Source of the DNA: Paenibacillus hexagrammi
GTDB taxonomy: Bacteria > Bacillota > Bacilli > Paenibacillales > NBRC-103111
Length of the DNA: 64,000 nucleotides
Direction of reading: 5' to 3'
NCBI RefSeq assembly: GCF_021513275.1
Contig: NZ_CP090978.1
Coordinates: forward strand, 6,381,001-6,445,000
A model generated the notes under the pieces. That model was not told the origin of the DNA, made no database searches, and saw nothing but the letters and a program-made list of their open reading frames with translations. Position numbers and translations under genes: made by a program. Positions 44,897 through 53,679 of this stretch are shown here, piece by piece. Positions within the stretch are counted from its first letter, which is position 1. Each line of letters opens with the position of its first letter.

Positions 44897-46453
44897 ATGA
44901 GTATATTAAACGTAGAACGACTCAGTCACGGCTTTGGAGACCGCGCGATCTTCAATGACGTCTCTTTCCGCCTGCTTAAGGGCGAGCATATCGGACTTAT
45001 CGGGGCGAATGGTGAAGGTAAATCGACCTTCATGAATATTATTACAGGCAAGCTTCAGCCGGACGACGGCAAGGTGGAATGGTCGAAGCGGATGCGCGTA
45101 GGCTACCTCGATCAGCATGCTGTGCTGAGCAAAGGACAGACGATCCGCGATGTTCTGAAGGGAGCCTTCCAATACTTGTTCGATATGGAGCAAGAAATGA
45201 ACGATATGTACGCCAAAATGGGCGAAGTATCGCCGGAAGAGCTGGAGAAGCTGCTTGAGGATGTAGGAACGATTCAGGATACGCTGACGAATCAAGATTT
45301 TTATATGATTGATGCGAAGGTGGAGGAAACGGCCCGCGGTTTGGGCTTGACCGACATTGGACTCGAGAAAGATGTACATGATTTGAGCGGCGGTCAGCGG
45401 ACGAAGGTGCTGCTGGCGAAGCTGCTTCTCGAGAAGCCGGATATTCTGCTGCTTGACGAGCCTACCAACTATTTGGATGAGCAGCATATCGAATGGCTGA
45501 AGCGATACCTCCAGGAGTATGAGAATGCTTTCATTCTGATCTCTCACGATATTCCGTTCCTGAACAGCGTTATCAACCTGATTTATCATATGGAAAATCA
45601 AGAACTGAATCGCTACGTAGGCGATTATGAGCACTTCCAGCAGGTCTATGAGATGAAAAAGCAGCAGCTGGAGTCCGCTTACAAGCGCCAGCAGCAAGAA
45701 ATCGCGGACCTGAAGGATTTTGTAGCCCGCAACAAGGCCAGCGTAGCAACTCGGAACATGGCGATGTCCAGACAGAAGAAGCTGGATAAGATGGATGTGA
45801 TTGAGCTGGCGAAGGAGAAGCCGAAGCCGCAGTTCAACTTCAAGGAGGCTCGCACATCCGGCAAGCTGATCTTTGAAGCGAAGGGGCTTGTCATCGGCTA
45901 CGATTCTCCGCTGTCCAGACCGCTGGACCTGCGAATGGAACGCGGCCAGAAGATTGCCCTCGTCGGGGCCAACGGGATCGGTAAAACGACCCTTATGCGC
46001 AGCATTCTGGGCGAGATCAAGGCGCTCTCCGGTTCTGTAGAGCTGGGTGAGTTCCTGCATATCGGCTACTTCGAGCAGGAGATGAAGGAGGCTAACTACA
46101 ACACCTGTATCGAAGAGGTGTGGAACGAGTTCCCATCTTTCACGCAGTTTGAAGTGCGCGGGGCGTTGGCCAAATGCGGTCTGACGACCAAACATATCGA
46201 AAGTAAGATTGCCGTCCTCAGCGGGGGCGAAAAGGCGAAGGTTCGTCTGTGTAAGCTGATCAACCGCGAGACAAACCTGCTCGTACTCGATGAGCCGACG
46301 AACCATCTTGACGTGGATGCTAAGGATGAGCTTAAGCGTGCGCTTAAAGCCTATAAAGGCAGCATTCTGTTGATTTCCCACGAGCCTGAATTTTACCGCG
46401 ATGTCGTAACGGATACTTGGAACTGCGAATCCTGGACGACGAAAGTATTTTAA
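44897..46453 (+). CDS. ykpA: ABC-F ATPase, YkpA/YbiT type
   Basis: 518-aa duplicated ATPase of the ABC-F family, which acts on the ribosome and not in transport. Both nucleotide sites are complete: GANGEGKST and GANGIGKTT Walker A; LSGGQRTKVLLAKLLL and LSGGEKAKVRLCKLI signatures; LLLDEPTNYLD and LVLDEPTNHLD Walker B. The linker between the halves (KRQQQEIADLKDFVARNKASVATRN) is the P-site-tRNA interaction motif region. The sequence tracks Bacillus YkpA throughout. ATG 44897 follows AAAAGGTG. Monocistronic. Confidence 0.94.
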   Translation: MSILNVERLSHGFGDRAIFNDVSFRLLKGEHIGLIGANGEGKSTFMNIITGKLQPDDGKVEWSKRMRVGYLDQHAVLSKGQTIRDVLKGAFQYLFDMEQEMNDMYAKMGEVSPEELEKLLEDVGTIQDTLTNQDFYMIDAKVEETARGLGLTDIGLEKDVHDLSGGQRTKVLLAKLLLEKPDILLLDEPTNYLDEQHIEWLKRYLQEYENAFILISHDIPFLNSVINLIYHMENQELNRYVGDYEHFQQVYEMKKQQLESAYKRQQQEIADLKDFVARNKASVATRNMAMSRQKKLDKMDVIELAKEKPKPQFNFKEARTSGKLIFEAKGLVIGYDSPLSRPLDLRMERGQKIALVGANGIGKTTLMRSILGEIKALSGSVELGEFLHIGYFEQEMKEANYNTCIEEVWNEFPSFTQFEVRGALAKCGLTTKHIESKIAVLSGGEKAKVRLCKLINRETNLLVLDEPTNHLDVDAKDELKRALKAYKGSILLISHEPEFYRDVVTDTWNCESWTTKVF

Positions 46454-46484
46454 TCGGCGAAATTGTATAAGTTTATTAGTCTAA

Positions 46485-46518
46485 GCTTGTCCGCGCATAT
46501 AGGCGGGCGGGCTTTTTT
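46485..46518 (+). terminator. Rho-independent terminator of ykpA
   Basis: GCTTGTCCGC / GCGGGCGGGC (46485-46494, 46503-46512) with G-U pairs, followed by six T. Confidence 0.85.
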
Positions 46519-46838
46519 GCTGTAGGAAGAAACCGAAGTCGGGGGCTCCGCCGGCCAAATTACTCAGTCAATTCGAGCGTGATGCATGGAGGGCGGACCT
46601 CGCTTTTGGAAGCTCCATTTATCAGGGGATGGTGCAGCTAGCGCGCTTGGACAAACAAAGAGGCCCGCAGCAACGGGCTACGGGCCTTAAGTGTATATAT
46701 GATTAAAGGGGGTCGAGATTTATTATAGGCCTCGAACCTTAAAGCCAGATGAAAAACACATTTCATTTTGTTTACAGGAACATGTCGGAAAGATAGGGGA
46801 CATTTCTCCTTAACTCATCTCATCTCATGGAAGTATCT
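46519..46838. other. Intergenic gap between ykpA and mqo
   Basis: About 320 bases between converging genes. A hairpin AGGCCCG / CGGGCCT at 46661-46687 is the only clear structure; it lacks a T run. No open frame with a ribosome site. Confidence 0.5.
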
Positions 46839-46877
46839 AAAAGGTCCTCAATCCCTTGGAATTTAGGGATGAGGACC
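46839..46877 (-). terminator. Terminator of mqo
   Basis: GGTCCTC-A-ATCCC / GGGAT-GAGGACC (46843-46855, 46866-46877) pairs with one bulged base; on the minus strand it is followed by TTTTA. Confidence 0.7.
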
Positions 46878-46898
46878 ATAACGTTCGGTAGCTCATTG

Positions 46899-48394
46899 TT
46901 ACTTTACGGCCGGTTGAGGGCTGATCAGACCAAGCGTCTTCGCAGTGGAAGCTTGGAGCTCACGAGCGAGATCTGGATTCTTCTGCAGCGACACACCGTA
47001 GGAAGGAATCATTTCCTTGATCTTAGGCTCCCACTCTTTGATCTGCTGCGGGAAGCATTTGGTCATCACTTCGAGCATAACGGAAACTGCGGTAGAAGCA
47101 CCGGGGAAGCCCCCAGCAGCGCGGCTACTGAGCCGTCAGCTGCGCTGATAACCTCTGTGCCGAATTGAAGGGTTCCTTTACCGGCAGCTGTATCTTTAAT
47201 GATTTGGACACGCTGGCCGGCAACGAGCAGATCCCAATCCTCGCTTTTTGCATCCGGAACGAATTCGCGCAGAGCTTCCATGCGCTGCTCTTTCGAAAGC
47301 ATAACCTGCTTGATCAGGTAAGTGGTAAGCGAAAGGTTCTTCATGCCTGCGGCAATCATGGTTAACAGATTGTGCAGCTTTACGGAAGTGATAAGGTCGA
47401 GCATGGACCCGGTTTTCAAAAACTTCGGTGAGAAACCAGCGAAAGGTCCGAACAATAACGATTCTTTGTTGTCAATAAATCTGGTGTCAAGATGCGGTAC
47501 GGACATCGGAGGCGCGCCAACCGGTGCCTGACCGTATACCTTGGCGTGATGCTTGGCCACAACCTCCGGATTTTTGCACACCATGAACAGACCGCTAACA
47601 GGGAAGCCGCCGATGCCTTTGCCTTCGATAATTCCTGACTTCTGCAGCAGGTGCAGACTTCCGCCGCCGCCGCCGATAAAGACGAATTTAGCCGAGTGGC
47701 TTTCCACAGCTCCGCTGCCGCTGCGCACTTTCAGCTTCCATGTGCTGTCACTGGCGCGTTTGATGTCATCTACGCTGTACTTGTATTTGATATCGACGCC
47801 TTTGCTTTGCAAGTGTTCAAGCAATCTACGCGTTAAAGCGCCAAAGTTAACGTCCGTCCCGGCTTCGCTTCTTGTAGCCGCAATCGGTTTATTAAGTTCC
47901 CGGTCTTCCATCATGAGCGGAATCCATTCCGCGAGTTTGCTCGGGTCTTCGGAATACTCCATCCCGTCAAACAGTGGACTTGTAGACAAAGCCTCAAAGC
48001 GCTTTTTCAAGAAGGTAACGTCTTTCTCTCCTTGTACAAAGCTCATATGAGGCACAGATGCGATAAAGTCCCGCGGATTCGAGATCAGCCCGCTATTCAC
48101 CAGATAGGACCAGAACTGTCTGGATACTTGGAATTCTTCGTTGACCTTGATTGCCTTGGAAATATCTACGGAACCATCCGATTTCTCCGTGGTGTAGTTA
48201 AGCTCACACAATGAGGAGTGTCCAGTACCCGCGTTATTCCATTCGTTAGAGCTTTCTTCCCCTGCTTTTTCAAGCTTTTCAAAAATTGTGATTTTCCAGT
48301 CCGGCACTAATTCTTTCAGCAGAGCCCCTAAAGTTGCGCTCATAATTCCGGCACCAATTAAGATAACGTCTGATTGTGTTTGTCTGTTACTCAT
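46899..48394 (-). CDS. mqo: Malate:quinone oxidoreductase (one frameshift)
   Basis: Peripheral membrane FAD enzyme oxidising malate to oxaloacetate and passing electrons to quinone. The N terminus has the FAD-binding loop [17 protein letters not shown], followed by [19 protein letters not shown] typical of Mqo. The frame breaks after AALLGASP at the CC of 47101-47102; one more base restores [13 protein letters not shown] and the conserved tail [20 protein letters not shown], ending at TAA 46899 and giving 498 aa (Bacillus and other Mqo are about 500). As read the protein would lose its last 60 residues. ATG 48394 follows AGGACGG. Confidence 0.92.
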
Positions 48395-48653
48395 GTTTAC
48401 CGTCCTAACACGCTAATATTTGAAGGAAAGATGGCAGGCGCTCCCGTTCAAGCTTGTTGCAGCAAGCCGGGATGCGCCTCATCAATGCCTTGTCTAGATC
48501 GATCAAAAACCTTTACATAGTGTATCACTAATGCAAGTAGATTCATATATTTACTATTATATGATAGTTAGTTTTGATTTAAAAGACGGTAAATTCAGTA
48601 ATGAACGGCTGTCAGGCAGAAGTAAGAAAATGTTCACAAAAGGCTGTACCTAA

Positions 48654-48702
48654 AAAACCAAGGCCATGAACCGTAGGTGTACACGGTAGTGGCCTTGGTT
48701 TT
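48654..48702. terminator. pspA: Bidirectional terminator of pspA
   Basis: AAAACCAAGGCC / GGCCTTGGTTTT (48654-48665, 48691-48702), perfect 12 bp, with an inner ACCGT/ACGGT stem. On the minus strand it ends in six T and closes the psp transcript. Confidence 0.85.
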
Positions 48703-48766
48703 GCATATGGAAGTGCATCATCTGACACGGTTCATCACGTTTGATTCATATTCAGTAACGAAGTTT

Positions 48767-48849
48767 TGTGGATAACTCGCCCGAAAATCATACCTTATTC
48801 ACAGGGTTATCCCGACCTCTGTATATAATGTGTATAAGTTTGTGGATAA
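48767..48849. promoter_or_regulatory. Cluster of DnaA-box-like sequences
   Basis: TGTGGATAA (reverse complement of the consensus TTATCCACA) occurs at 48767-48775 and again at 48841-48849, within an identical 13-mer TTTGTGGATAACT. A one-mismatch box TTATTCACA is at 48795-48803 and a weaker TTATCCCGA at 48807. No dnaA or dnaN is nearby, so this is not the origin; it could be a chromosomal DnaA-binding cluster. Confidence 0.55.
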
Positions 48850-48857
48850 CTAGGTAG

Positions 48858-49516
48858 TTATCCTTGTTTCGCATTACTCCGCAGACGAGTCAGCTGTTCC
48901 AGTACAAGCGCTTCGCGGGCTGCGGCAGCTTCCGCTTTCATGGATTGCTCCAATTCAAACTGAGCCTCTTTATGCTTGATCATATCCTCAATCCGCTGAA
49001 ATCCGCGCAGTGCTGAGCCTGTCTCCAAGCCTGGGAAGGCATTTGAGCTGGAACAGCTCCGTGAGGCTGCATGGGACTCCATCTTCTGCGACCGGCGCAT
49101 CAATTCCTCCCGCTTTGCCTGCATGGCGGCATATTCCGCTTCCGCTTGCTTCAGCTGCTTTTCTAACACGGCTGTACGCAGCTTGGACGCTTCATAGCAC
49201 TGCGTGTACTCCGCCGTTTTTTCCAAGTAAGCCAGCTTCGCTTCAATGGCTTCCGCGCCTCAGCTTCCCGGTAGTCCGCCATGGCTGCGCCGGCTCTCTC
49301 CTCGCATTGCTCCGCCAAGCGGCTGCTGCCGGCGATTTGCTGCTCCCACATCCGCTGCGCTGCGGCTTCCTTTACAAGCTCCTGCTGCAGAGCTTCGAGC
49401 TCTTCTTTGCTGCTTCGCAAGTACTGATTCATCATCATTTCAGGCTGCTCCAGCTTATCGAGCGCCTCATTCATGGCTGCTTTGGACACGTCCATGATTC
49501 GTTGTAAAATTCCCAT
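48858..49516 (-). CDS. pspA: PspA/IM30-family phage shock protein (one frameshift)
   Basis: Membrane-protecting coiled-coil protein of the PspA/Vipp1/ESCRT-III superfamily. Start ATG 49516: MGILQRIMDVSKAAMNEALD, then long charged helices. The frame breaks near 49253-49254 (plus-strand CC, one C missing); repaired, YREAEAREAIEAKLAYLEK runs on into EYTQCYEASKLRTAVLEKQL and RIEDMIKHKEAQFE, 219 aa in total, close to the family length. It binds stressed membrane patches. pspC lies just upstream on the same strand, a typical pairing. Confidence 0.88.
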
Positions 49517-49567
49517 ATAGGTAGCCTCCTTTAGTGTGATCCATTGAGTTCCATTTCATCCGAACAT

Positions 49568-49768
49568 TTATAAATACGACATGTAGCTATCTTTGGGGAT
49601 GATCCAGCTGGCAATGAAATATGCGAGCAAGGTGGTGCCAAAGCTGCAAAATGCGGCGATGACCATGAGGATTCGAATCACGGTGGCGTTAATTCCAAGA
49701 AACGCTGCAAGCCCTCCGCAAAGCCCGGTAAACCATTTGTCTGTAATCGAACGTCGAAGTTTATTCAT
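49568..49768 (-). CDS. pspC: PspC-domain membrane protein
   Basis: 66-aa protein with the PspC signature KWFTGLCGGLAAFLGINAT, followed by a hydrophobic helix and WIIPKD near the end. ATG 49768 is best placed after AAAGGAGAG. PspC partners PspA in sensing membrane stress. It lies 51 bases upstream of pspA, so the two form one operon on the minus strand. Confidence 0.88.
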   Translation of the reverse strand: MNKLRRSITDKWFTGLCGGLAAFLGINATVIRILMVIAAFCSFGTTLLAYFIASWIIPKDSYMSYL

Positions 49769-49953
49769 TGTCATGCTCTCCTTTGTGTATGTGATATTGA
49801 CGAATAGATTCTTGGATGTTGGTAATGTGGTTCGCTGCTTCATGAATCTATTGTAGTATGAGGAGCTCGCGGCCAAAACGGACTGATGGCGGTTTTTGCT
49901 CCTAGCCTTAAGGCGGGGGAAGGCTCCTTCCTTGGGAGGGTATAACGCAAGAC

Positions 49954-49983
49954 TTCACACCTCCAAAGAAAGGCAGGTATAAT
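49954..49983 (+). promoter_or_regulatory. Probable sigma-A promoter of the GNAT gene
   Basis: TTCACA (49954-49959) and perfect TATAAT (49978-49983) with an 18-base spacer, about 55 bases upstream of TTG 50040. Confidence 0.6.
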
Positions 49984-50039
49984 GGATTTTAATGACCAAA
50001 GGTTAATTGTAGTGCTGTAAACGTGAGGGGATTAGCGGC

Positions 50040-51103
50040 TTGCAGCAGCTGAGACTGTCGATTAAGGGAAATGAACGGCTCCGTAGTTTTCGACCTTACT
50101 TTATCGACAAACTGAGCTGCTTATCAGCTGGTCCTGACGTCGGATCGTATCCGCTCCCTATGGGAGTTCGGTGCCAACGGAATGGAGTGAATGGTTTGAA
50201 CCAAGGGATACATCAGCGGAAAAGATTAAACACGGAAGAATTGGCAGAGATCAAAGCTCTAGCCGAGATATGCAATTTGCAAGAGGGCATTGACATCAAA
50301 TTAAATTGGGGTGTACTGACGGATCGTTCGGAACAATCGGGGGTCCGAATGATTTTCTGTATTACGATCAGGGCCGTCTTGTAGGCTTCCTGGCTGTATT
50401 CAGCTTTCAATCAAGTGAGGCTGAGCTCACCGGCATGGTCCATCCCGACTATCGCCGCCGCGGCATCTTCAGCGGTCTGCGTCAAGCCGCCATTGCTGAA
50501 TGCAGCCGCCGTGACATACCGAACGTGATCTATATCAACCAACGCGGTTCAGCTAGCGGCAAAGCTTTTCTCATGCGTATAGAAGCGGCCTACAGCTTCT
50601 CTGAATATGTCATGGAACTTGCTGCTGAAACCAAGAAGACTTACGAAGACAGCCTGGTGCTGCACTCCATTAAGCTCAGGCAAGCGGGGCGGCATGACAT
50701 AGAGCTTCTGGTCCATCTCAACATGCAAGGTTTTGGTATGAGTGAATCCGACACCCGGGAATATGTGCTTCAAACGATGGAGGGCGGTAAAGAGCGTACG
50801 TGGATAGCGGAGTTGGCGGAGAGCAATGAGCCGATCGGCAAGATTGGCGCTATGGTGGAAATGGACGGTTCCTCGTTCATTTATGGTTTTTGCGTACTCC
50901 CTGAGAAGCGGGGCAAGGGCTACGGACGCCAAATTCTGCGAGAGACAATTGACCTTTTGATAAAACGCGGGCAGACAGGTGCTACCAAGCTAGAGGTTGC
51001 TGTGGACAACGAGGGCGCATTGGGGCTCTATGAATCCTGTGGCTTTGTAACCGTCAGTGCGAACGACTATTATCTGGATAAAAGTAATACTACTAGGAAG
51101 TAA
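50040..51103 (+). CDS. Tandem GNAT acetyltransferase (one frameshift)
   Basis: Protein with two GNAT domains. The first acetyl-CoA loop is MVHPDYRRRGIFSGLRQAA and the second GFCVLPEKRGKGYGRQILRE. The region RLNTEELAEIKALAE...LNWGVL at the N terminus is in another frame; adding one G to the G5 run 50339-50343 joins it to GGPNDFLYYDQGRLVGF. TTG 50040 has GAGGGG nine bases ahead and gives 354 aa, but the first 50 residues look unlike the family. TTG 50196 (302 aa) is the alternative start. Acceptor substrate unknown. Confidence 0.8.
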
Positions 51104-51104
51104 A

Positions 51105-51150
51105 AGAAGGATAGGGCGCAGAGGCCAAATCTGCAGCTCTATCCTTCTTA
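51105..51150. terminator. Bidirectional terminator between GNAT gene and pyrH paralogue
   Basis: AGAAGGATAG / CTATCCTTCT (51105-51114, 51139-51148) with an inner GCAGA/TCTGC stem. Confidence 0.85.
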
Positions 51151-51178
51151 TGTTTGTAAACCTTACAAAAGGACTAAC

Positions 51179-51913
51179 TCACATATAAGCAAGCTCGCAC
51201 TCCTGACTGATCAAAGTGCCTGTGTTTCGGCCTTCGCAGATTTCCTTCATCGATCCGGGTTTGTCGAAGTTGAATACATGAATCGGCAGATGATAATCTC
51301 TAGCCAGAATGAAGGCCGATTGATCCATCACCTTCAAATTGTGGTGAATGACATCGTTGTAATGTAGTGATTTATACTGAACTGCGTCCTGATGATGCTT
51401 AGGGTCTTTGTTGAACACCCCGTCTACACCCTGCTTAGCTACCAGAATCGCATCGCAATTCACTTCGATCGCTCTCTGGACCGAAGGATAATCGGTGGTA
51501 ACGTAGGGCTGTCCATTGCCTCCGGCAAAGATGACAATATACCCTTTTTCCAAATGATGAATGGCTCTCAGGCGGATGAAAGGCTCTGCGACCGAGGCGA
51601 CCGGTATGGCGGTCATTACGCGGACTTCGGCATCTGTCTTCGCTTTCAGCACGCCGCGCAGCATCAAGCTGTTGATGACTGTCGCCAGTGTGCCGATGTT
51701 ATCGGCTTCGGCCTTCTCAATTCCCCAGCTTTCACCCATGTTTCCACGGAAGATATTGCCTCCCCCGGTGACAATGCAAACCTCTACGCCCATGCCTATC
51801 ACGGTCATGATTTCTTCAGCAATATGGTCGAGACTGCGCGGATCAAATCCGAATTCGCTGCTTCCTGCCACAGCGCCGCCGCTAAGCTTGATCAGAACTC
51901 TTTTGTATCGCAT
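51179..51913 (-). CDS. Solitary UMP kinase-family protein
   Basis: 244-aa amino acid kinase-fold protein close to PyrH (UMP + ATP to UDP + ADP). It has the N-terminal KRVLIKLSGGAVAG, GGGNIFRG, LATVINSLMLRG and the KQGVDGVFNKDP loop. The stretch that in bacterial PyrH reads TDT(T)AA is TTDYPSVQRA here, and the C terminus is longer. The housekeeping pyrH normally lies between tsf and frr; this copy stands alone between a GNAT gene and an MFS gene, so it is probably a second, divergent paralogue. ATG 51913 follows GGAGAAGGAG-like purines. Confidence 0.8.
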   Translation of the reverse strand: MRYKRVLIKLSGGAVAGSSEFGFDPRSLDHIAEEIMTVIGMGVEVCIVTGGGNIFRGNMGESWGIEKAEADNIGTLATVINSLMLRGVLKAKTDAEVRVMTAIPVASVAEPFIRLRAIHHLEKGYIVIFAGGNGQPYVTTDYPSVQRAIEVNCDAILVAKQGVDGVFNKDPKHHQDAVQYKSLHYNDVIHHNLKVMDQSAFILARDYHLPIHVFNFDKPGSMKEICEGRNTGTLISQECELAYM

Positions 51914-52074
51914 GGGTTTCTCCTTCTCCGCCTTATATATTTCCTATTTTAGCTAGAAGGCAGTTGGAAAGCAACTTCCGCATCCGGGGCTTTAGAGTAA
52001 TCCTGAGCAGTAGAGCAGTCCGGAGCAATGTAGAGGAATCTAGGGTAATCTGGAAATGTCCAGTCTAGGATGAA

Positions 52075-53419
52075 CTACGAGTTGGGCTTCTTGAAAGGCA
52101 CTCTGAAATGAACGATCAAGCCCGCGAGTACGAGGAGCATGAGTGAACCTAGCGCTACTCGGCTTGCGTGATTGCCTGACTCCGCAAGAGCCCATGTGAT
52201 GGAGCCGTATAAAGCAGGACCTACGATCGAAGATACCTTGCCTGAAAAAGCGAATAGCCCGAAGAATTGGCCGCGCTTGTTCTCCGGCGTCAGCTCGACG
52301 ATGAGTGTGCGGGAGGTTACCCACATGGCCCCCATCGATACCCCGTACAAGCTCCCGGCTATCCAGAAGAGGCTTTGACTTGTGGCAAGCGACGCGATCG
52401 CGATGGCAGCAAGCAGAATGAAGGCAACAGCAGCGACAGCACGTTTTGAGCCGAATGCACGCGCACAGTAACCGAATAAGAAGGAGCCGACAACGCTGGA
52501 CACGGTAGAGACGAGATAGAGGAGAATAAACTGCCCGGTCGTAAAGCCCATCACGGTATTGGCGTAGACGGCCATTACGGCGATCGCCGTTGCAATCGCA
52601 TCGTTAAAAAAGAAATAAGCGATCATAAAAAAGGAAAGCGCCTTGATACTGCCTAGCCTCCTTGAATGTCGTCCAAATCTCGAGATAGCCGTTCCAGAGG
52701 GAGGTAGGCTTTCGGTCGATCGCATTCCCTTGTGAGGGTGCAAGTGAAGCCTTTTCCTTATAGAACAAAAGAATGGGCAGCGAGAACAGCAAGAACATCA
52801 GCGCACTGGGGATGAACGTATTCTCATAATGCTTATCCCCGATCAATGGATATACAACCAGCCCTACTAACGTTCCAAGATAGCCTACCGCGACACCGAT
52901 TCCTGATATTACGGGCAGCTCGCGGGCATTGCCTAGATCCGAAATCATCGAATCATAAAAGATCAGGCAGGAGTTGTAGAAAAATTTGGCGATCATGAAA
53001 AAAAGAATAACACCTAGAATCGCTGCGTTTAGCCCGGCAATTTGTAGATGTGTATGCCAGAGTGAGGAAGCCCCCATAACGAGCGTTGCTGCTACGCAAA
53101 TCAAAGTAAAGGGAATGAGATACGCCTTCTTCTTGCCGGTCCGATCAATCCATACGCCGAATAGCGGGGAGAGCAGGACGATGAACAAGGCTGAAAGCGA
53201 ATTCGAGTAGGTGATAAATGTGCTGGCGATCTGCTTCATGGCTTCACTTTTGCCTAGGACGCCGGATAAGTAGAAAGGGTAGAATACGGTCACAATGTTG
53301 GAAGAGAAGATGGTGTTGGCGAAATCGTACATGGCCCAAGAAAAAATAGGGAGAGAGAATAGCAAGCTCCAGGCCGTACGGGCTGAGGCGATATTGGAAG
53401 CAGGCTCGTAACGTGTCAC
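52075..53419 (-). CDS. MFS transporter, UMF1/Atg22-like (one frameshift)
   Basis: Twelve-helix major facilitator protein. The opening SWAMYDFANTIFSSNIVTVF is the signature of the UMF1 (Atg22-like) branch. Start GTG 53419 follows AAAGGTG. The frame breaks in the A6 run 52627-52632 (T6 on the coding strand); with one base fewer, EARQYQGAFLFMIAYFFFND is continuous and the protein is 447 aa. The second half contains GSFLFGYCARAFGSKRAV and LTPENKRGQFFGLFAFSGK. Substrate unknown; some relatives export amino acids or peptides. Confidence 0.85.
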
Positions 53420-53576
53420 TCAGGTCACACCTTTCTTTGTGCGGACTCGCTGAACGCCCTCTTGGAGCAACGCATTCACGAGGAGCCCAGTTTTCGGTCA
53501 CGGGATCAGCGGAGCGCTCCTTCTAGTATATTGGCCGCTGCCAGCAAAAACTCCTCCCACTTCGCCTCGAAAAAGA

Positions 53577-53611
53577 AAAATTCCCGTCTGCTGCGGCAGA
53601 ACGGGAATTTT
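53577..53611. terminator. Bidirectional terminator of the hybrid kinase gene
   Basis: AAAATTCCCGT / ACGGGAATTTT (53577-53587, 53601-53611), with an inner CTG/CAG stem. Confidence 0.85.
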
Positions 53612-53679
53612 AAAGTCAACTTAACCTCTGATGGAGGTCAATTATTTTCGGAAAACCTCGATAGAGGTTTATCTCAAAT

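Larger units (their letters stand above)
48395..48857. other. 463-base intergenic region upstream of mqo with DnaA boxes
   Basis: Contains the mqo leader, a very AT-rich stretch (48535-48600), a long terminator hairpin (48654-48702) and a cluster of DnaA-box-like 9-mers (48767-48849). No gene. Confidence 0.6.

Noticed and set aside
44906-46381. A 491-codon open frame on the minus strand
   Set aside because: It lies entirely antisense to ykpA, which has every ABC-F motif; the antisense product is Leu/Gln/His-rich shadow sequence without a recognisable domain or ribosome site.
46827-47168. 113-codon plus-strand frame at the mqo 3' end
   Set aside because: It is antisense to the conserved Mqo C terminus recovered after repairing one base.
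48767-48849. Replication origin
   Set aside because: No dnaA, dnaN, rpmH or gid genes nearby and only about three boxes.
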